Shown in pieces: positions 1-5,006 of a stretch of 5,006 nt of DNA (within the stretch, counting starts at the first letter, position 1; every line of letters starts with the position of its first letter). The notes beneath the pieces were generated by a model that saw only the letters and a program-made list of their open reading frames with translations, searched no databases and was not told the origin of the DNA. Origin of the DNA: Pseudomonadota bacterium. Lineage in GTDB: Bacteria > Bdellovibrionota_B > Oligoflexia > Oligoflexales > Bin106. The stretch covers positions 1 to 5,006 of the forward strand of contig JAPOQT010000102.1 of the NCBI GenBank assembly GCA_026710525.1, read 5' to 3'. The translations under genes and the position numbers were made by a program.

Positions 1-82
1 ACCCCGAAGTCATCAAGATGAGAGCTAAGCAGCAAACAAATAAAAAACCGTGTTTTTGTTGGACCATCATCGTAAGTTTCAT
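1..82 (-). CDS. N-terminus of a probably exported protein, cut by the left window edge
   Basis: An ATG at 82-80 opens a frame with no stop through to base 1, giving 27 codons. The visible peptide has the form of a secretion signal: a basic n-region (MKLTMMVQQKH) followed by a hydrophobic core (FLFVCCLALILM), then small polar residues (TSG). Further in-frame ATGs at 70 and 67 are alternative starts, and none has a clear Shine-Dalgarno sequence. A plausible promoter lies just upstream (136-107). It follows the peptide-binding-protein gene in the same direction after 137 bases. In peptide ABC-transporter loci a second binding protein can follow the first, so that is one possibility, but the mature protein is outside the window and its function cannot be read. 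It could also be a lipoprotein: the next codon begins with T, so a cysteine is possible but not shown. Confidence 0.5.
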   Translation of the reverse strand, partial: MKLTMMVQQKHGFLFVCCLALILMTSG

Positions 83-106
83 TGTTTGAGAAAATACACG
101 AAAAAA

Positions 107-136
107 TTTATATGCTACAGAGCACTGAGGTTCCAA
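107..136 (-). promoter_or_regulatory. Candidate sigma-70-type promoter for the left-edge gene
   Basis: On the minus strand TTGGAA (136-131, 4 of 6 matches to TTGACA) is followed by an 18-base spacer and TATAAA (112-107, 5 of 6 matches to TATAAT). Transcription would start near base 100, about 18 bases before the ATG at 82. Position and spacing are right, but in AT-rich DNA such matches arise by chance fairly often. It suggests the left-edge gene need not depend on read-through from the binding-protein gene. Confidence 0.4.
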
Positions 137-173
137 CGGCATAAAATCGCTGATGCCAAAGCTTTAATTTTTA

Positions 174-208
174 ACTACTTATAATTATTATATTTTATTT
201 TTAGTAGT
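174..208. repeat. AT-rich inverted repeat downstream of the binding-protein gene
   Basis: ACTACT (174-179) and AGTAGT (203-208) form a 6-bp inverted repeat. Between them lies a 13-base near-perfect palindrome, TATAATTATTATA (180-192). It sits 12 to 46 bases past the TAG stop of the binding-protein gene. It could be a weak 3'-end structure for that transcript, but the stem is poor in G+C and no clean T-run follows it on the minus strand, so I do not call it a terminator. Confidence 0.25.
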
Positions 209-219
209 CGCACAAGCCC

Positions 220-1881
220 CTACTTTCGAGCTGCTTCGTTGCTTGATTTTAGTTGCCAATGGAGATAATAAGGAAGCAGGATATCACTGCCAGCATATGG
301 GTAAACAATTGTTGGTGCCGCCGACACATGATGACTCCAGTAGGCGATATAATGATGTTTTTTTTGCCATAAGTACACGGCCGCATGGGAAGAAAATATT
401 TTAGCCGCCACCTGTTTTTCTAACTGATTCTTGATCATGCTATTTTCTGTGACCATAAGTTTTTGTAATAGAGAGTCTATTTTTGGCTCTTTTAGACCAC
501 TCATCGCCGCAAAACCTTGGCCTTGACTATGCCAAAAGTTATAAGTCATCGCTGAGGATATCTGGGTAAAGCTCATTAAAGTCCCATGAGATAACTGACT
601 ATCAACCAATGGTAATAACTCTTCCAGGGCGACATAATTAAGGGCTAAGTCAAGGCCAACTTGTTTGGCGTTTTTTTGCCATTCAAGTAACCATGTTTCT
701 TGAGCAAAATCACTGTAATTAATAGTGATCGTATTTTCCTTGGTTCCTTTGTTATCTTGAGGCTCTCGTAATTTAGTATGATCCTCTAAAAGTTTTTTGG
801 CTGCTTCCATACTTCTTTTCGGTCGTGCTAATGGAAAAGCATTCAGAAATGGTTGTGACATGAACAAAAAGTCGTTCGCTAATGGCTGATCTTTCAGCCA
901 TTTTTCTGGTAAGAGATGGTAGAGGGCTTCCCTGACTTTAGGGTCCTTCATAAGGCTGTTTTTCAGATTCCATAAAATAAAACGTTGGGTCGCTAAGGAG
1001 CGTTGTAAATAACTATGAAACGAGAGATTAGGCAGTTTTTTTCTTTGCCACTCATGCCAATCAGCTGAGAGAGACTCATTGAAATATAAGGTTGATAATT
1101 GCTGATTTAAGAAAGCCTGTAATGCGAGCTTGTTTTGTTTGATATAGATAGCTGTGATTTTTTTAACTTTGAATCGAGGCTGTATATGGTCAAGGTTAGA
1201 CCACCATTGGTCATCTTTTTTCATCAGTGTAATGTGTTTACCAGGGCTAATGTTGGTGATTTTATAAGGACCTAAACCCTCAAGCCAAGAGTAGGGCTCT
1301 TCGTTAGGTAATTGTTTCTGGATAATAGGAATCTGACCGATTGTGTGATGATGAAAGCGACTAGGATAGGTGAAGTGAAAACGCACTTTATGCGGGCTTA
1401 TGATGGTGATTTTTTTTACCTTGGAGGTGCCAAGAGCAAAGTTTGGGTTATCTTTGATGTGACGAAAAGTCGATACCACGTCTTCAGCGTTTAACTGATG
1501 CTTCGGGGAAAATCTCGGCTCTGTTCTTAAGGTAAAAGTTAACGAAGTGTGTGATGAGTTGTAGCTAAAACCCTTCGCTAAATAAGGGCGAAACTTACCA
1601 GTCTCCTGATCTAATATTAACAGAGATCCCTGGGTTAGGGAGCTTAAAAACAATGTTGTTGTGTTTGGGTTGTTAAGTGGGTTAAAAGAACTTGGCCAAT
1701 GGGATATCCGAACAGCAAAATCACGACGCTTTCTTGCCAGCTGAGAATCAGCTTGAGCAAGGAGAATGTGGCTGTGATCAGCAGATGATGGCTGTTGTTT
1801 CGCTAGTAAATCAGTGGGTGATACCTGTGAGATGAGGGCGAGAATAATGGCAGCCCAAACGACACAGTGATAATATCTCAT
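220..1881 (-). CDS. Periplasmic peptide-binding protein of an ABC transporter (SBP_bac_5 / DppA-OppA-YejA class)
   Basis: Extracellular solute-binding protein that would capture peptides or similar solutes in the periplasm and pass them to an ABC permease. With the ATG at 1881 it has 553 residues, normal for the family (about 500-600). The N-terminus is a signal peptide: MRYYH, a hydrophobic core at about 7-18, then possible cleavage after LLA (27) or AQA (44). Family landmarks follow: LAKGFSYN at 101-108, the FTLR and NAEDVVSTF segment at 116-139 (the hallmark 'AEDVV' motif), GLGPY at 202-206, a WNL...KDPKVREAL segment at 304-320 (compare the family's 'DPRVREAL'), and a C-terminal lobe rich in aromatic residues. 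The GLGPY-ISPGK-ITL pattern, the ALQAFL segment and the WNL segment recall YejA-type proteins, but I cannot separate YejA from DppA/OppA with certainty. The ATG is preferred over a TTG 48 bases upstream because GGGAGA lies 8 bases before it and the TTG falls inside the recA hairpin. No permease or ATPase gene is visible in the window; they would have to lie to the left. Confidence 0.85.
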   Translation of the reverse strand: MRYYHCVVWAAIILALISQVSPTDLLAKQQPSSADHSHILLAQADSQLARKRRDFAVRISHWPSSFNPLNNPNTTTLFLSSLTQGSLLILDQETGKFRPYLAKGFSYNSSHTSLTFTLRTEPRFSPKHQLNAEDVVSTFRHIKDNPNFALGTSKVKKITIISPHKVRFHFTYPSRFHHHTIGQIPIIQKQLPNEEPYSWLEGLGPYKITNISPGKHITLMKKDDQWWSNLDHIQPRFKVKKITAIYIKQNKLALQAFLNQQLSTLYFNESLSADWHEWQRKKLPNLSFHSYLQRSLATQRFILWNLKNSLMKDPKVREALYHLLPEKWLKDQPLANDFLFMSQPFLNAFPLARPKRSMEAAKKLLEDHTKLREPQDNKGTKENTITINYSDFAQETWLLEWQKNAKQVGLDLALNYVALEELLPLVDSQLSHGTLMSFTQISSAMTYNFWHSQGQGFAAMSGLKEPKIDSLLQKLMVTENSMIKNQLEKQVAAKIFSSHAAVYLWQKKHHYIAYWSHHVSAAPTIVYPYAGSDILLPYYLHWQLKSSNEAARK

Positions 1882-1889
1882 AAGTTCTA

Positions 1890-1895
1890 TCTCCC
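1890..1895 (-). promoter_or_regulatory. Ribosome binding site that fixes the binding-protein start
   Basis: GGGAGA on the minus strand (1895-1890) stands 8 bases before the ATG at 1881-1879. This is a good Shine-Dalgarno sequence at good spacing, and the protein starting there begins directly with a signal peptide. The longer TTG-initiated frame would add 16 residues (starting MNFLSLSKS) ahead of the signal peptide and has no independent ribosome binding site except the hairpin arm itself. Confidence 0.75.
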
Positions 1896-1920
1896 AGGGG
1901 CAGGATTTGGAGAGTGAGAG

Positions 1921-1950
1921 AAAATTCAAAGGGGATGATAAAATCCCCTT
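1921..1950 (-). terminator. Hairpin at the 3' end of recA, probable intrinsic terminator
   Basis: Six bases after the recA stop, the minus strand reads AAGGGGAT (1950-1943), a 6-base loop TTTATC, and ATCCCCTT (1936-1929). This is a perfect 8-bp stem with four G-C pairs. The tail is T-rich but interrupted (TTTGAATTTT). It is therefore a probable terminator, perhaps a leaky one. No good promoter is visible between it and the binding-protein gene, so read-through from recA may supply that gene. Confidence 0.65.
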
Positions 1951-1956
1951 AGCAGA

Positions 1957-3153
1957 TTAAGTCGTTGGCGCCAGCGTGTTTCGCTTAAGATCAGCTTTTG
2001 GTGCCATGGGGCGCGAACTGGCTCCTGCTTTCTTTTGAGTATTATTTTCTTTCGGTATCGTGGTCGTTTCTTTTTGTGTTGGCTCAGTACGTTGCGACAT
2101 TAACAGACCGTAGTGTTCAAGAATAGCATTACTTAACGACTTGAAAATATCCGGGTTCTGAGCAAAAAATTCTCTTACCCCTTCTCTCCCTTGGCCCATC
2201 ATTTGGTCTTCATAAGAAAACCATGAGCCATTCTTTTTCACCAGATCCAATTTCACTGCTAGATCTAAGAGACTTGAAGCTGATGACACACCTTCATCAA
2301 ACATAATATCAAACTCAGCCTCTTTAAAAGGAGCGGCTAATTTATTCTTAACCACTTTAACCCGGACTCGATTACCAATGATTTGGTCTGTTTTTTTAAT
2401 CGAAGCAATACGACGAATATCGAGTCGCACAGAAGAATAAAACTTTAAGGCATTACCTCCAGTAGTGGTCTCAGGATTACCAAACATCACCCCAATTTTC
2501 ATTCGAAGTTGGTTAATAAAGATAATGGTCACGTTATGATGAGAAGTGATACTGGTGAGTTTTCGTAGTGCTTGAGACATTAATCTTGCTTGCAGTCCGA
2601 CATGCTTGTCCCCCATATCACCTTCTATTTCTGCTCGAGGAGTTAGGGCTGCGACCGAGTCAATAACAATCAAATCGACGGAACCGCTTTTCACCAAAAG
2701 CTCAACAATCTCTAATGCCTGCTCCCCTGTATCTGGCTGTGATACCAAAAGGTCATCAACCTGAACGCCAATGCGCCTAGCATATTTAACATCAAGGGCA
2801 TGTTCAGCATCGATAAAAGCACACACCCCCCCAGATTTCTGGGATTCGGCAATAGCATGAAGGGTGAGGGTGGTTTTACCACTTGATTCGGGGCCATAGA
2901 TTTCAACAATGCGTCCCTTAGGTAAACCGCCTGTGCCTAGGGCAACATCGAGGGCTAGAGATCCAGTGGGAATAACCTCAATGTTGGTGGCCTTAACGTC
3001 ACCAAGTTTAATAATGGTGCCTTTGCCGAACTGTTTTTCAATAGAATCAACAGCGAGCTCAAGTTGTCCTTGTTTGTCTAGTGCTTTACTTTTTTTTGTT
3101 GATGCGTTGTTGTTGAGTGGCTTTTTTTTCGTTGCCTGAATTGGGTTAGCCAT
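1957..3153 (-). CDS. recA: RecA recombinase
   Basis: RecA forms ATP-dependent filaments on single-stranded DNA, drives homologous pairing and strand exchange, and as a co-protease activates LexA cleavage where an SOS system exists. All core motifs are intact: Walker A GPESSGKT (87-94), the FIDAEHALD segment with catalytic Glu117, Walker B LIVID (161-165), loop L1 around EIEGDMGDKHVG (175-186), the NQLRMKIG segment with Gln215, loop L2 around GNPETTTGG (225-233), and the KVVKNKLAAPFK segment (267-277). The C-terminal domain extends to about residue 350. Core wording such as GLQARLMSQALRKLT is typical of Alphaproteobacteria. At 398 residues it is about 45 longer than E. coli RecA (353), because of a roughly 20-residue Lys/Asn-rich N-terminal extension and a basic, Thr/Lys-rich C-terminal tail. 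The start is supported by AAGGAGA five bases upstream. The gene ends in a hairpin and precedes a peptide-binding-protein gene, which is not a usual recA partner. Confidence 0.98.
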   Translation of the reverse strand: MANPIQATKKKPLNNNASTKKSKALDKQGQLELAVDSIEKQFGKGTIIKLGDVKATNIEVIPTGSLALDVALGTGGLPKGRIVEIYGPESSGKTTLTLHAIAESQKSGGVCAFIDAEHALDVKYARRIGVQVDDLLVSQPDTGEQALEIVELLVKSGSVDLIVIDSVAALTPRAEIEGDMGDKHVGLQARLMSQALRKLTSITSHHNVTIIFINQLRMKIGVMFGNPETTTGGNALKFYSSVRLDIRRIASIKKTDQIIGNRVRVKVVKNKLAAPFKEAEFDIMFDEGVSSASSLLDLAVKLDLVKKNGSWFSYEDQMMGQGREGVREFFAQNPDIFKSLSNAILEHYGLLMSQRTEPTQKETTTIPKENNTQKKAGASSRPMAPKADLKRNTLAPTT

Positions 3154-3158
3154 AGTGG

Positions 3159-3165
3159 TCTCCTT
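3159..3165 (-). promoter_or_regulatory. Strong ribosome binding site of recA
   Basis: AAGGAGA on the minus strand (3165-3159) lies five bases before the recA ATG at 3153-3151, a near-ideal Shine-Dalgarno match. It supports this ATG and hence the reality of the Lys-rich N-terminal extension, since the next in-frame methionine lies far inside the protein. Confidence 0.85.
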
Positions 3166-3167
3166 AA

Positions 3168-3179
3168 GTATGAAAATAC
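3168..3179. promoter_or_regulatory. 12-bp inverted repeat just upstream of the recA ribosome binding site
   Basis: GTAT-GAAA-ATAC (3168-3171 and 3176-3179, 4-base spacer) lies three bases upstream of the recA Shine-Dalgarno sequence. A repressor bound here would block recA transcription if the start point lies upstream. The arms are only 4 bp, and it matches no LexA box I know, so this may be chance. Confidence 0.2.
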
Positions 3180-3230
3180 GCTAGTGTTACTGATCTCCTT
3201 GATATACGAAATGGGGTCGCCGTGATCCTT

Positions 3231-3259
3231 AAGATGCTCTTACGCGCTATATTAGTCAA
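3231..3259 (-). promoter_or_regulatory. Weak candidate recA promoter
   Basis: TTGACT (3259-3254, 5 of 6 matches to TTGACA) is the best -35-like hexamer in the right place for recA. With a 17-base spacer the -10 would be CATCTT (3236-3231, only 3 of 6). TCTTAA at 19 bases is the alternative. Transcription would start about 70 bases before the recA ATG. The weak -10 makes this tentative. No other hexamer pair in the gap is clearly better. Confidence 0.25.
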
Positions 3260-3320
3260 ATAACAGGCCTCGGGTTTGTCTGCTGTGAACCAAGATCCAT
3301 GAACTTTGACTCCCTTAAAG

Positions 3321-3333
3321 TGACCTGCGGTCA
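3321..3333. promoter_or_regulatory. 13-bp palindrome in the recA upstream region, possible operator
   Basis: TGACC-TGC-GGTCA is a perfect 5-bp inverted repeat with a 3-base spacer, the cleanest dyad in the gap between the upstream gene and recA. It lies about 170 bases before the recA ATG. It could bind a dimeric regulator. It is not the alphaproteobacterial direct-repeat SOS box (GTTC-N7-GTTC) nor the CTGT-N8-ACAG type. Confidence 0.3.
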
Positions 3334-3365
3334 TCATCGTGCCATGATATGAAAAAGGGATCAAG

Positions 3366-3389
3366 AAAAAAATCTTGGGAGCTCAAGAT
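3366..3389 (-). terminator. Probable intrinsic terminator of the 509-residue gene
   Basis: The minus strand reads ATCTTG (3389-3384), a 6-base loop AGCTCC, CAAGAT (3377-3372), and a run of seven T (3372-3366, sharing the last stem base). It lies 61 bases past the stop codon at 3451. The stem is short and has only two G-C pairs, but the T-run directly abuts it, which is the standard arrangement. It would separate the upstream gene's transcript from recA. Confidence 0.5.
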
Positions 3390-3450
3390 AGTTATTCCAA
3401 GTCCCTAAAACCGAGTCAATCATGAAAATAAATCAGAAGTAGCCTGAACT

Positions 3451-4980
3451 TTAAAGATCACGGCAGGTGACCTCTGTTTTAAGATTATTTGATAAAACAA
3501 CCTCAGGTTTACAGTAATGGGCAACCTGTAAGTCCTCATCCAATAACTGACTATGAGTATTGAGTAGTGTTCCTAATTTAGTTAATACTTTAGTGAGTGA
3601 GTCCCTTGCTTTAGTATGTGAGTCACTGAACAGCTCCTCGCCAAAATCGTAGTCGGCAATAGCCAAGACTTCATCATCACCTAGATGAAGAGAAGATTCG
3701 TTTGCCTGATGATTTAACGCTAACATGACCTGTCGGGTGGTAACCCCTGTTAAGAGAGCTAGACCAACTGCCATAGTTAATTTTGATTTGAATAATTTTT
3801 TTCCGGCTTGAGCCTTTAACTGTTTGGCAGAAACCCCTAGAGCACTCAGGGCTTTTTTGTATTTTGCTTCCACGGACACCCAATGACTGACAGCGTCAAT
3901 ATTTTTCACTAGTGATGGCGGAACTCCACGATTTTTTGAAAACGTGCTAATTAACTCAAGGGATTTTTTCGGAGAATTCCCAGGAAAGTGATTTAAATCG
4001 GCTAAATGACTAACACTACCATCTTTAGCTAAGAATGCCTCCAATTTAACAAAAGCCTTGAACGCCTCCTTATACTTATCATCAATGATGTCGATAAATT
4101 TATTGCCTCGAGCTTCAAACAGCTTGACAACATCTACCATATACATGTCACTAATGTATTCAGAGTTATGTCTTGTGATTTTGAAGAGATCTTTGGCCTT
4201 GCCTTCAGGGAGACTAAGTTGTTTCGAAGATTTTTCGAAGAAATCTTTGATCTCTATAAACTCTTGTAGTTTGATTGATGAAGCGAGTTCTCCTTGAAAA
4301 CGACTTTCAAAAAACTTAACGAATTCATCACTAAAGACCATGGTTTTAGCATTAAGACTTTTATGAGTGAGCTGAGCGACCTTTAATTGACTGGGGTTCT
4401 TTTTGAAATCAGCGCTAAATTTCTCAACAAAATCATTGAGTTGCTCTGGTTTGAGCTGATCTTTTTTCATGAGTTTAGCCCATTCAACCACATAATCATG
4501 TGCCTGTTTCAACGACGCCTCTGCCACCGTTGAGGCATTGTGGGATGCTGCAAGTAGAGTCCTGACTTGTTTTGGATCACTGGTGCCAAAGGCATCAGTG
4601 AGGGCTTGCTGAATATTGCTGCGAACAACAGCATTAAGCTGAGGGTTATCAAGACTTTTGACGAGTTCATTATGTTGCTGAGAAAACTCCCTAAGATAAT
4701 TCGTTTTGGTCATTTTTTCAAGTTCGGATAAGGAATAACCAGAATCCAAAGTAGTCAAGGCTCTTTTTTGTGCGAGCTGAGAGTAAACCACGGCACCACC
4801 ACCGCCCAAAGTAGCGGTGACATCAAGAACGGCAGGACCAGCCTTTAAGTTCCTGCGGTAATTTTGCCATAGGCTATCGAAGGTGACACTCTCCCTGGTA
4901 TTTGATTCTTCCAGAGTTAAGGTAATAGGACGATTATTCTTATTAGTGAAAGCAGGAACACAACTGTCTTGTTTTGCCAT
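3451..4980 (-). CDS. Uncharacterised helical protein, 509 residues or more
   Basis: I do not recognise this protein. It is Lys-, Ser- and Leu-rich and looks mostly alpha-helical. It has a moderately hydrophobic glycine-rich stretch at 48-70 (contains ATLGGGGAVVY), a long polar helical middle (about 73-398), and a hydrophobic stretch at about 401-422 (LTMAVGLALLTGVTTRQVML) directly preceded by lysines (394, 395, 398, 400), which could be a transmembrane helix. An acidic tail of about 85 residues follows, with two cysteines (490 and 506) near the end that could form a disulfide if exported. There is no standard N-terminal signal peptide. The ATG at 4980 has no clear ribosome binding site, and the frame stays open for eight more codons to the right edge, so the true start may be outside the window. 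Length and codon periodicity support a real gene, and a terminator-like hairpin follows it. A membrane-anchored or secreted lineage-specific protein is possible, but that is inference. Confidence 0.75.
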   Translation of the reverse strand: MAKQDSCVPAFTNKNNRPITLTLEESNTRESVTFDSLWQNYRRNLKAGPAVLDVTATLGGGGAVVYSQLAQKRALTTLDSGYSLSELEKMTKTNYLREFSQQHNELVKSLDNPQLNAVVRSNIQQALTDAFGTSDPKQVRTLLAASHNASTVAEASLKQAHDYVVEWAKLMKKDQLKPEQLNDFVEKFSADFKKNPSQLKVAQLTHKSLNAKTMVFSDEFVKFFESRFQGELASSIKLQEFIEIKDFFEKSSKQLSLPEGKAKDLFKITRHNSEYISDMYMVDVVKLFEARGNKFIDIIDDKYKEAFKAFVKLEAFLAKDGSVSHLADLNHFPGNSPKKSLELISTFSKNRGVPPSLVKNIDAVSHWVSVEAKYKKALSALGVSAKQLKAQAGKKLFKSKLTMAVGLALLTGVTTRQVMLALNHQANESSLHLGDDEVLAIADYDFGEELFSDSHTKARDSLTKVLTKLGTLLNTHSQLLDEDLQVAHYCKPEVVLSNNLKTEVTCRDL

Positions 4981-5006
4981 CGCTGCTTGATTTTTGTTTT
5001 TCAGGC

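Noticed and set aside
138..157. GGCAT-N10-ATGCC hairpin followed by a T-rich stretch on the plus strand
   Set aside because: The stem is only 5 bp, no plus-strand gene leads into it, and the T-rich stretch is interrupted. I see no transcript it would end.
1312..1494. 60-codon plus-strand frame inside the binding-protein gene
   Set aside because: It lies wholly opposite a well-supported gene, has no promoter or ribosome binding site of note, and has no recognisable product.
2712..3139. Open frames overlapping recA on both strands (plus 2909-3139, minus 2712-2909)
   Set aside because: They are alternative-frame readings of the conserved recA core and have no independent support.
3164..3364. 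66-codon minus-strand frame in the recA upstream gap, starting with TTG and ending at the recA Shine-Dalgarno sequence
   Set aside because: It has no ribosome binding site for its TTG or its internal ATGs, its start overlaps the end of the upstream terminator region, and its translation resembles no protein I know. The stop overlapping the recA ribosome binding site is suggestive of coupling, but not enough to call a gene.
3388..3419. TTGACT (3419-3414) with TAACTAT (3394-3388) as a recA promoter
   Set aside because: The spacer is about 19 bases with a poor -10, and transcription would start inside the terminator hairpin at 3366-3389, so it is an unlikely promoter for recA.
3677..4297. Frames overlapping the 509-residue gene (minus 3677-3883, plus 4058-4297)
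   Set aside because: They overlap a much longer coding frame and show no initiation signals or recognisable protein features.
1..5006. CRISPR array, tRNA or rRNA gene, insertion sequence, toxin-antitoxin pair or defence system
   Set aside because: I found no regularly spaced repeats, no transposase or nuclease reading frame, and no tRNA-like cloverleaf in the short gaps between genes. The window is otherwise ordinary chromosomal sequence.

Overview
The window carries three complete-looking genes and the first codons of a fourth, all on the minus strand and so read from right to left. Base composition is AT-rich (roughly 40% G+C by eye). The best taxonomic marker is RecA. Its core has wording typical of alphaproteobacterial RecA proteins (GLQARLMSQALRKLT, ALTPRAEIEGDMGD, EFDIM), but it is divergent and has unusual tails. 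My inference is a divergent, AT-rich alphaproteobacterium, possibly from a host-associated lineage such as Holosporales. The neighbouring genes do not settle this.

Layout, in order of transcription. (1) 4980-3451 encodes a 509-residue, Lys-rich, mostly helical protein that I do not recognise. Its reading frame is open to the right edge, so its true start may lie outside the window. A short hairpin plus a T-run at 3389-3366 probably ends its transcript. (2) The roughly 300-base gap 3154-3450 holds that terminator, two small palindromes, a possible 14-codon leader ORF and weak promoter-like hexamers. It has no recognisable SOS box of the usual alpha- or gammaproteobacterial type. (3) 3153-1957 is recA, with a strong ribosome binding site and an 8-bp hairpin beginning six bases after the stop codon. 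(4) 1881-220 is an exported peptide-binding protein of the SBP_bac_5 (DppA/OppA/YejA) class. Its start is best placed at the ATG at 1881, not at the TTG at 1929, which lies at the edge of the recA hairpin. (5) After 137 non-coding bases with a plausible promoter, an ORF starting at 82 runs off the left edge. Its 27 visible residues look like a secretion signal.

How they fit together: recA is a housekeeping recombination and DNA-repair gene. The binding protein and the truncated exported product may begin a peptide-uptake locus whose permease and ATPase genes would lie to the left. The 509-residue protein has no evident link to either. I see no mobile element, tRNA, rRNA or CRISPR array, and no convincing new multi-gene system. 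The points most worth a second look are the orphan protein, the unusual basic RecA tails and the recA upstream region.
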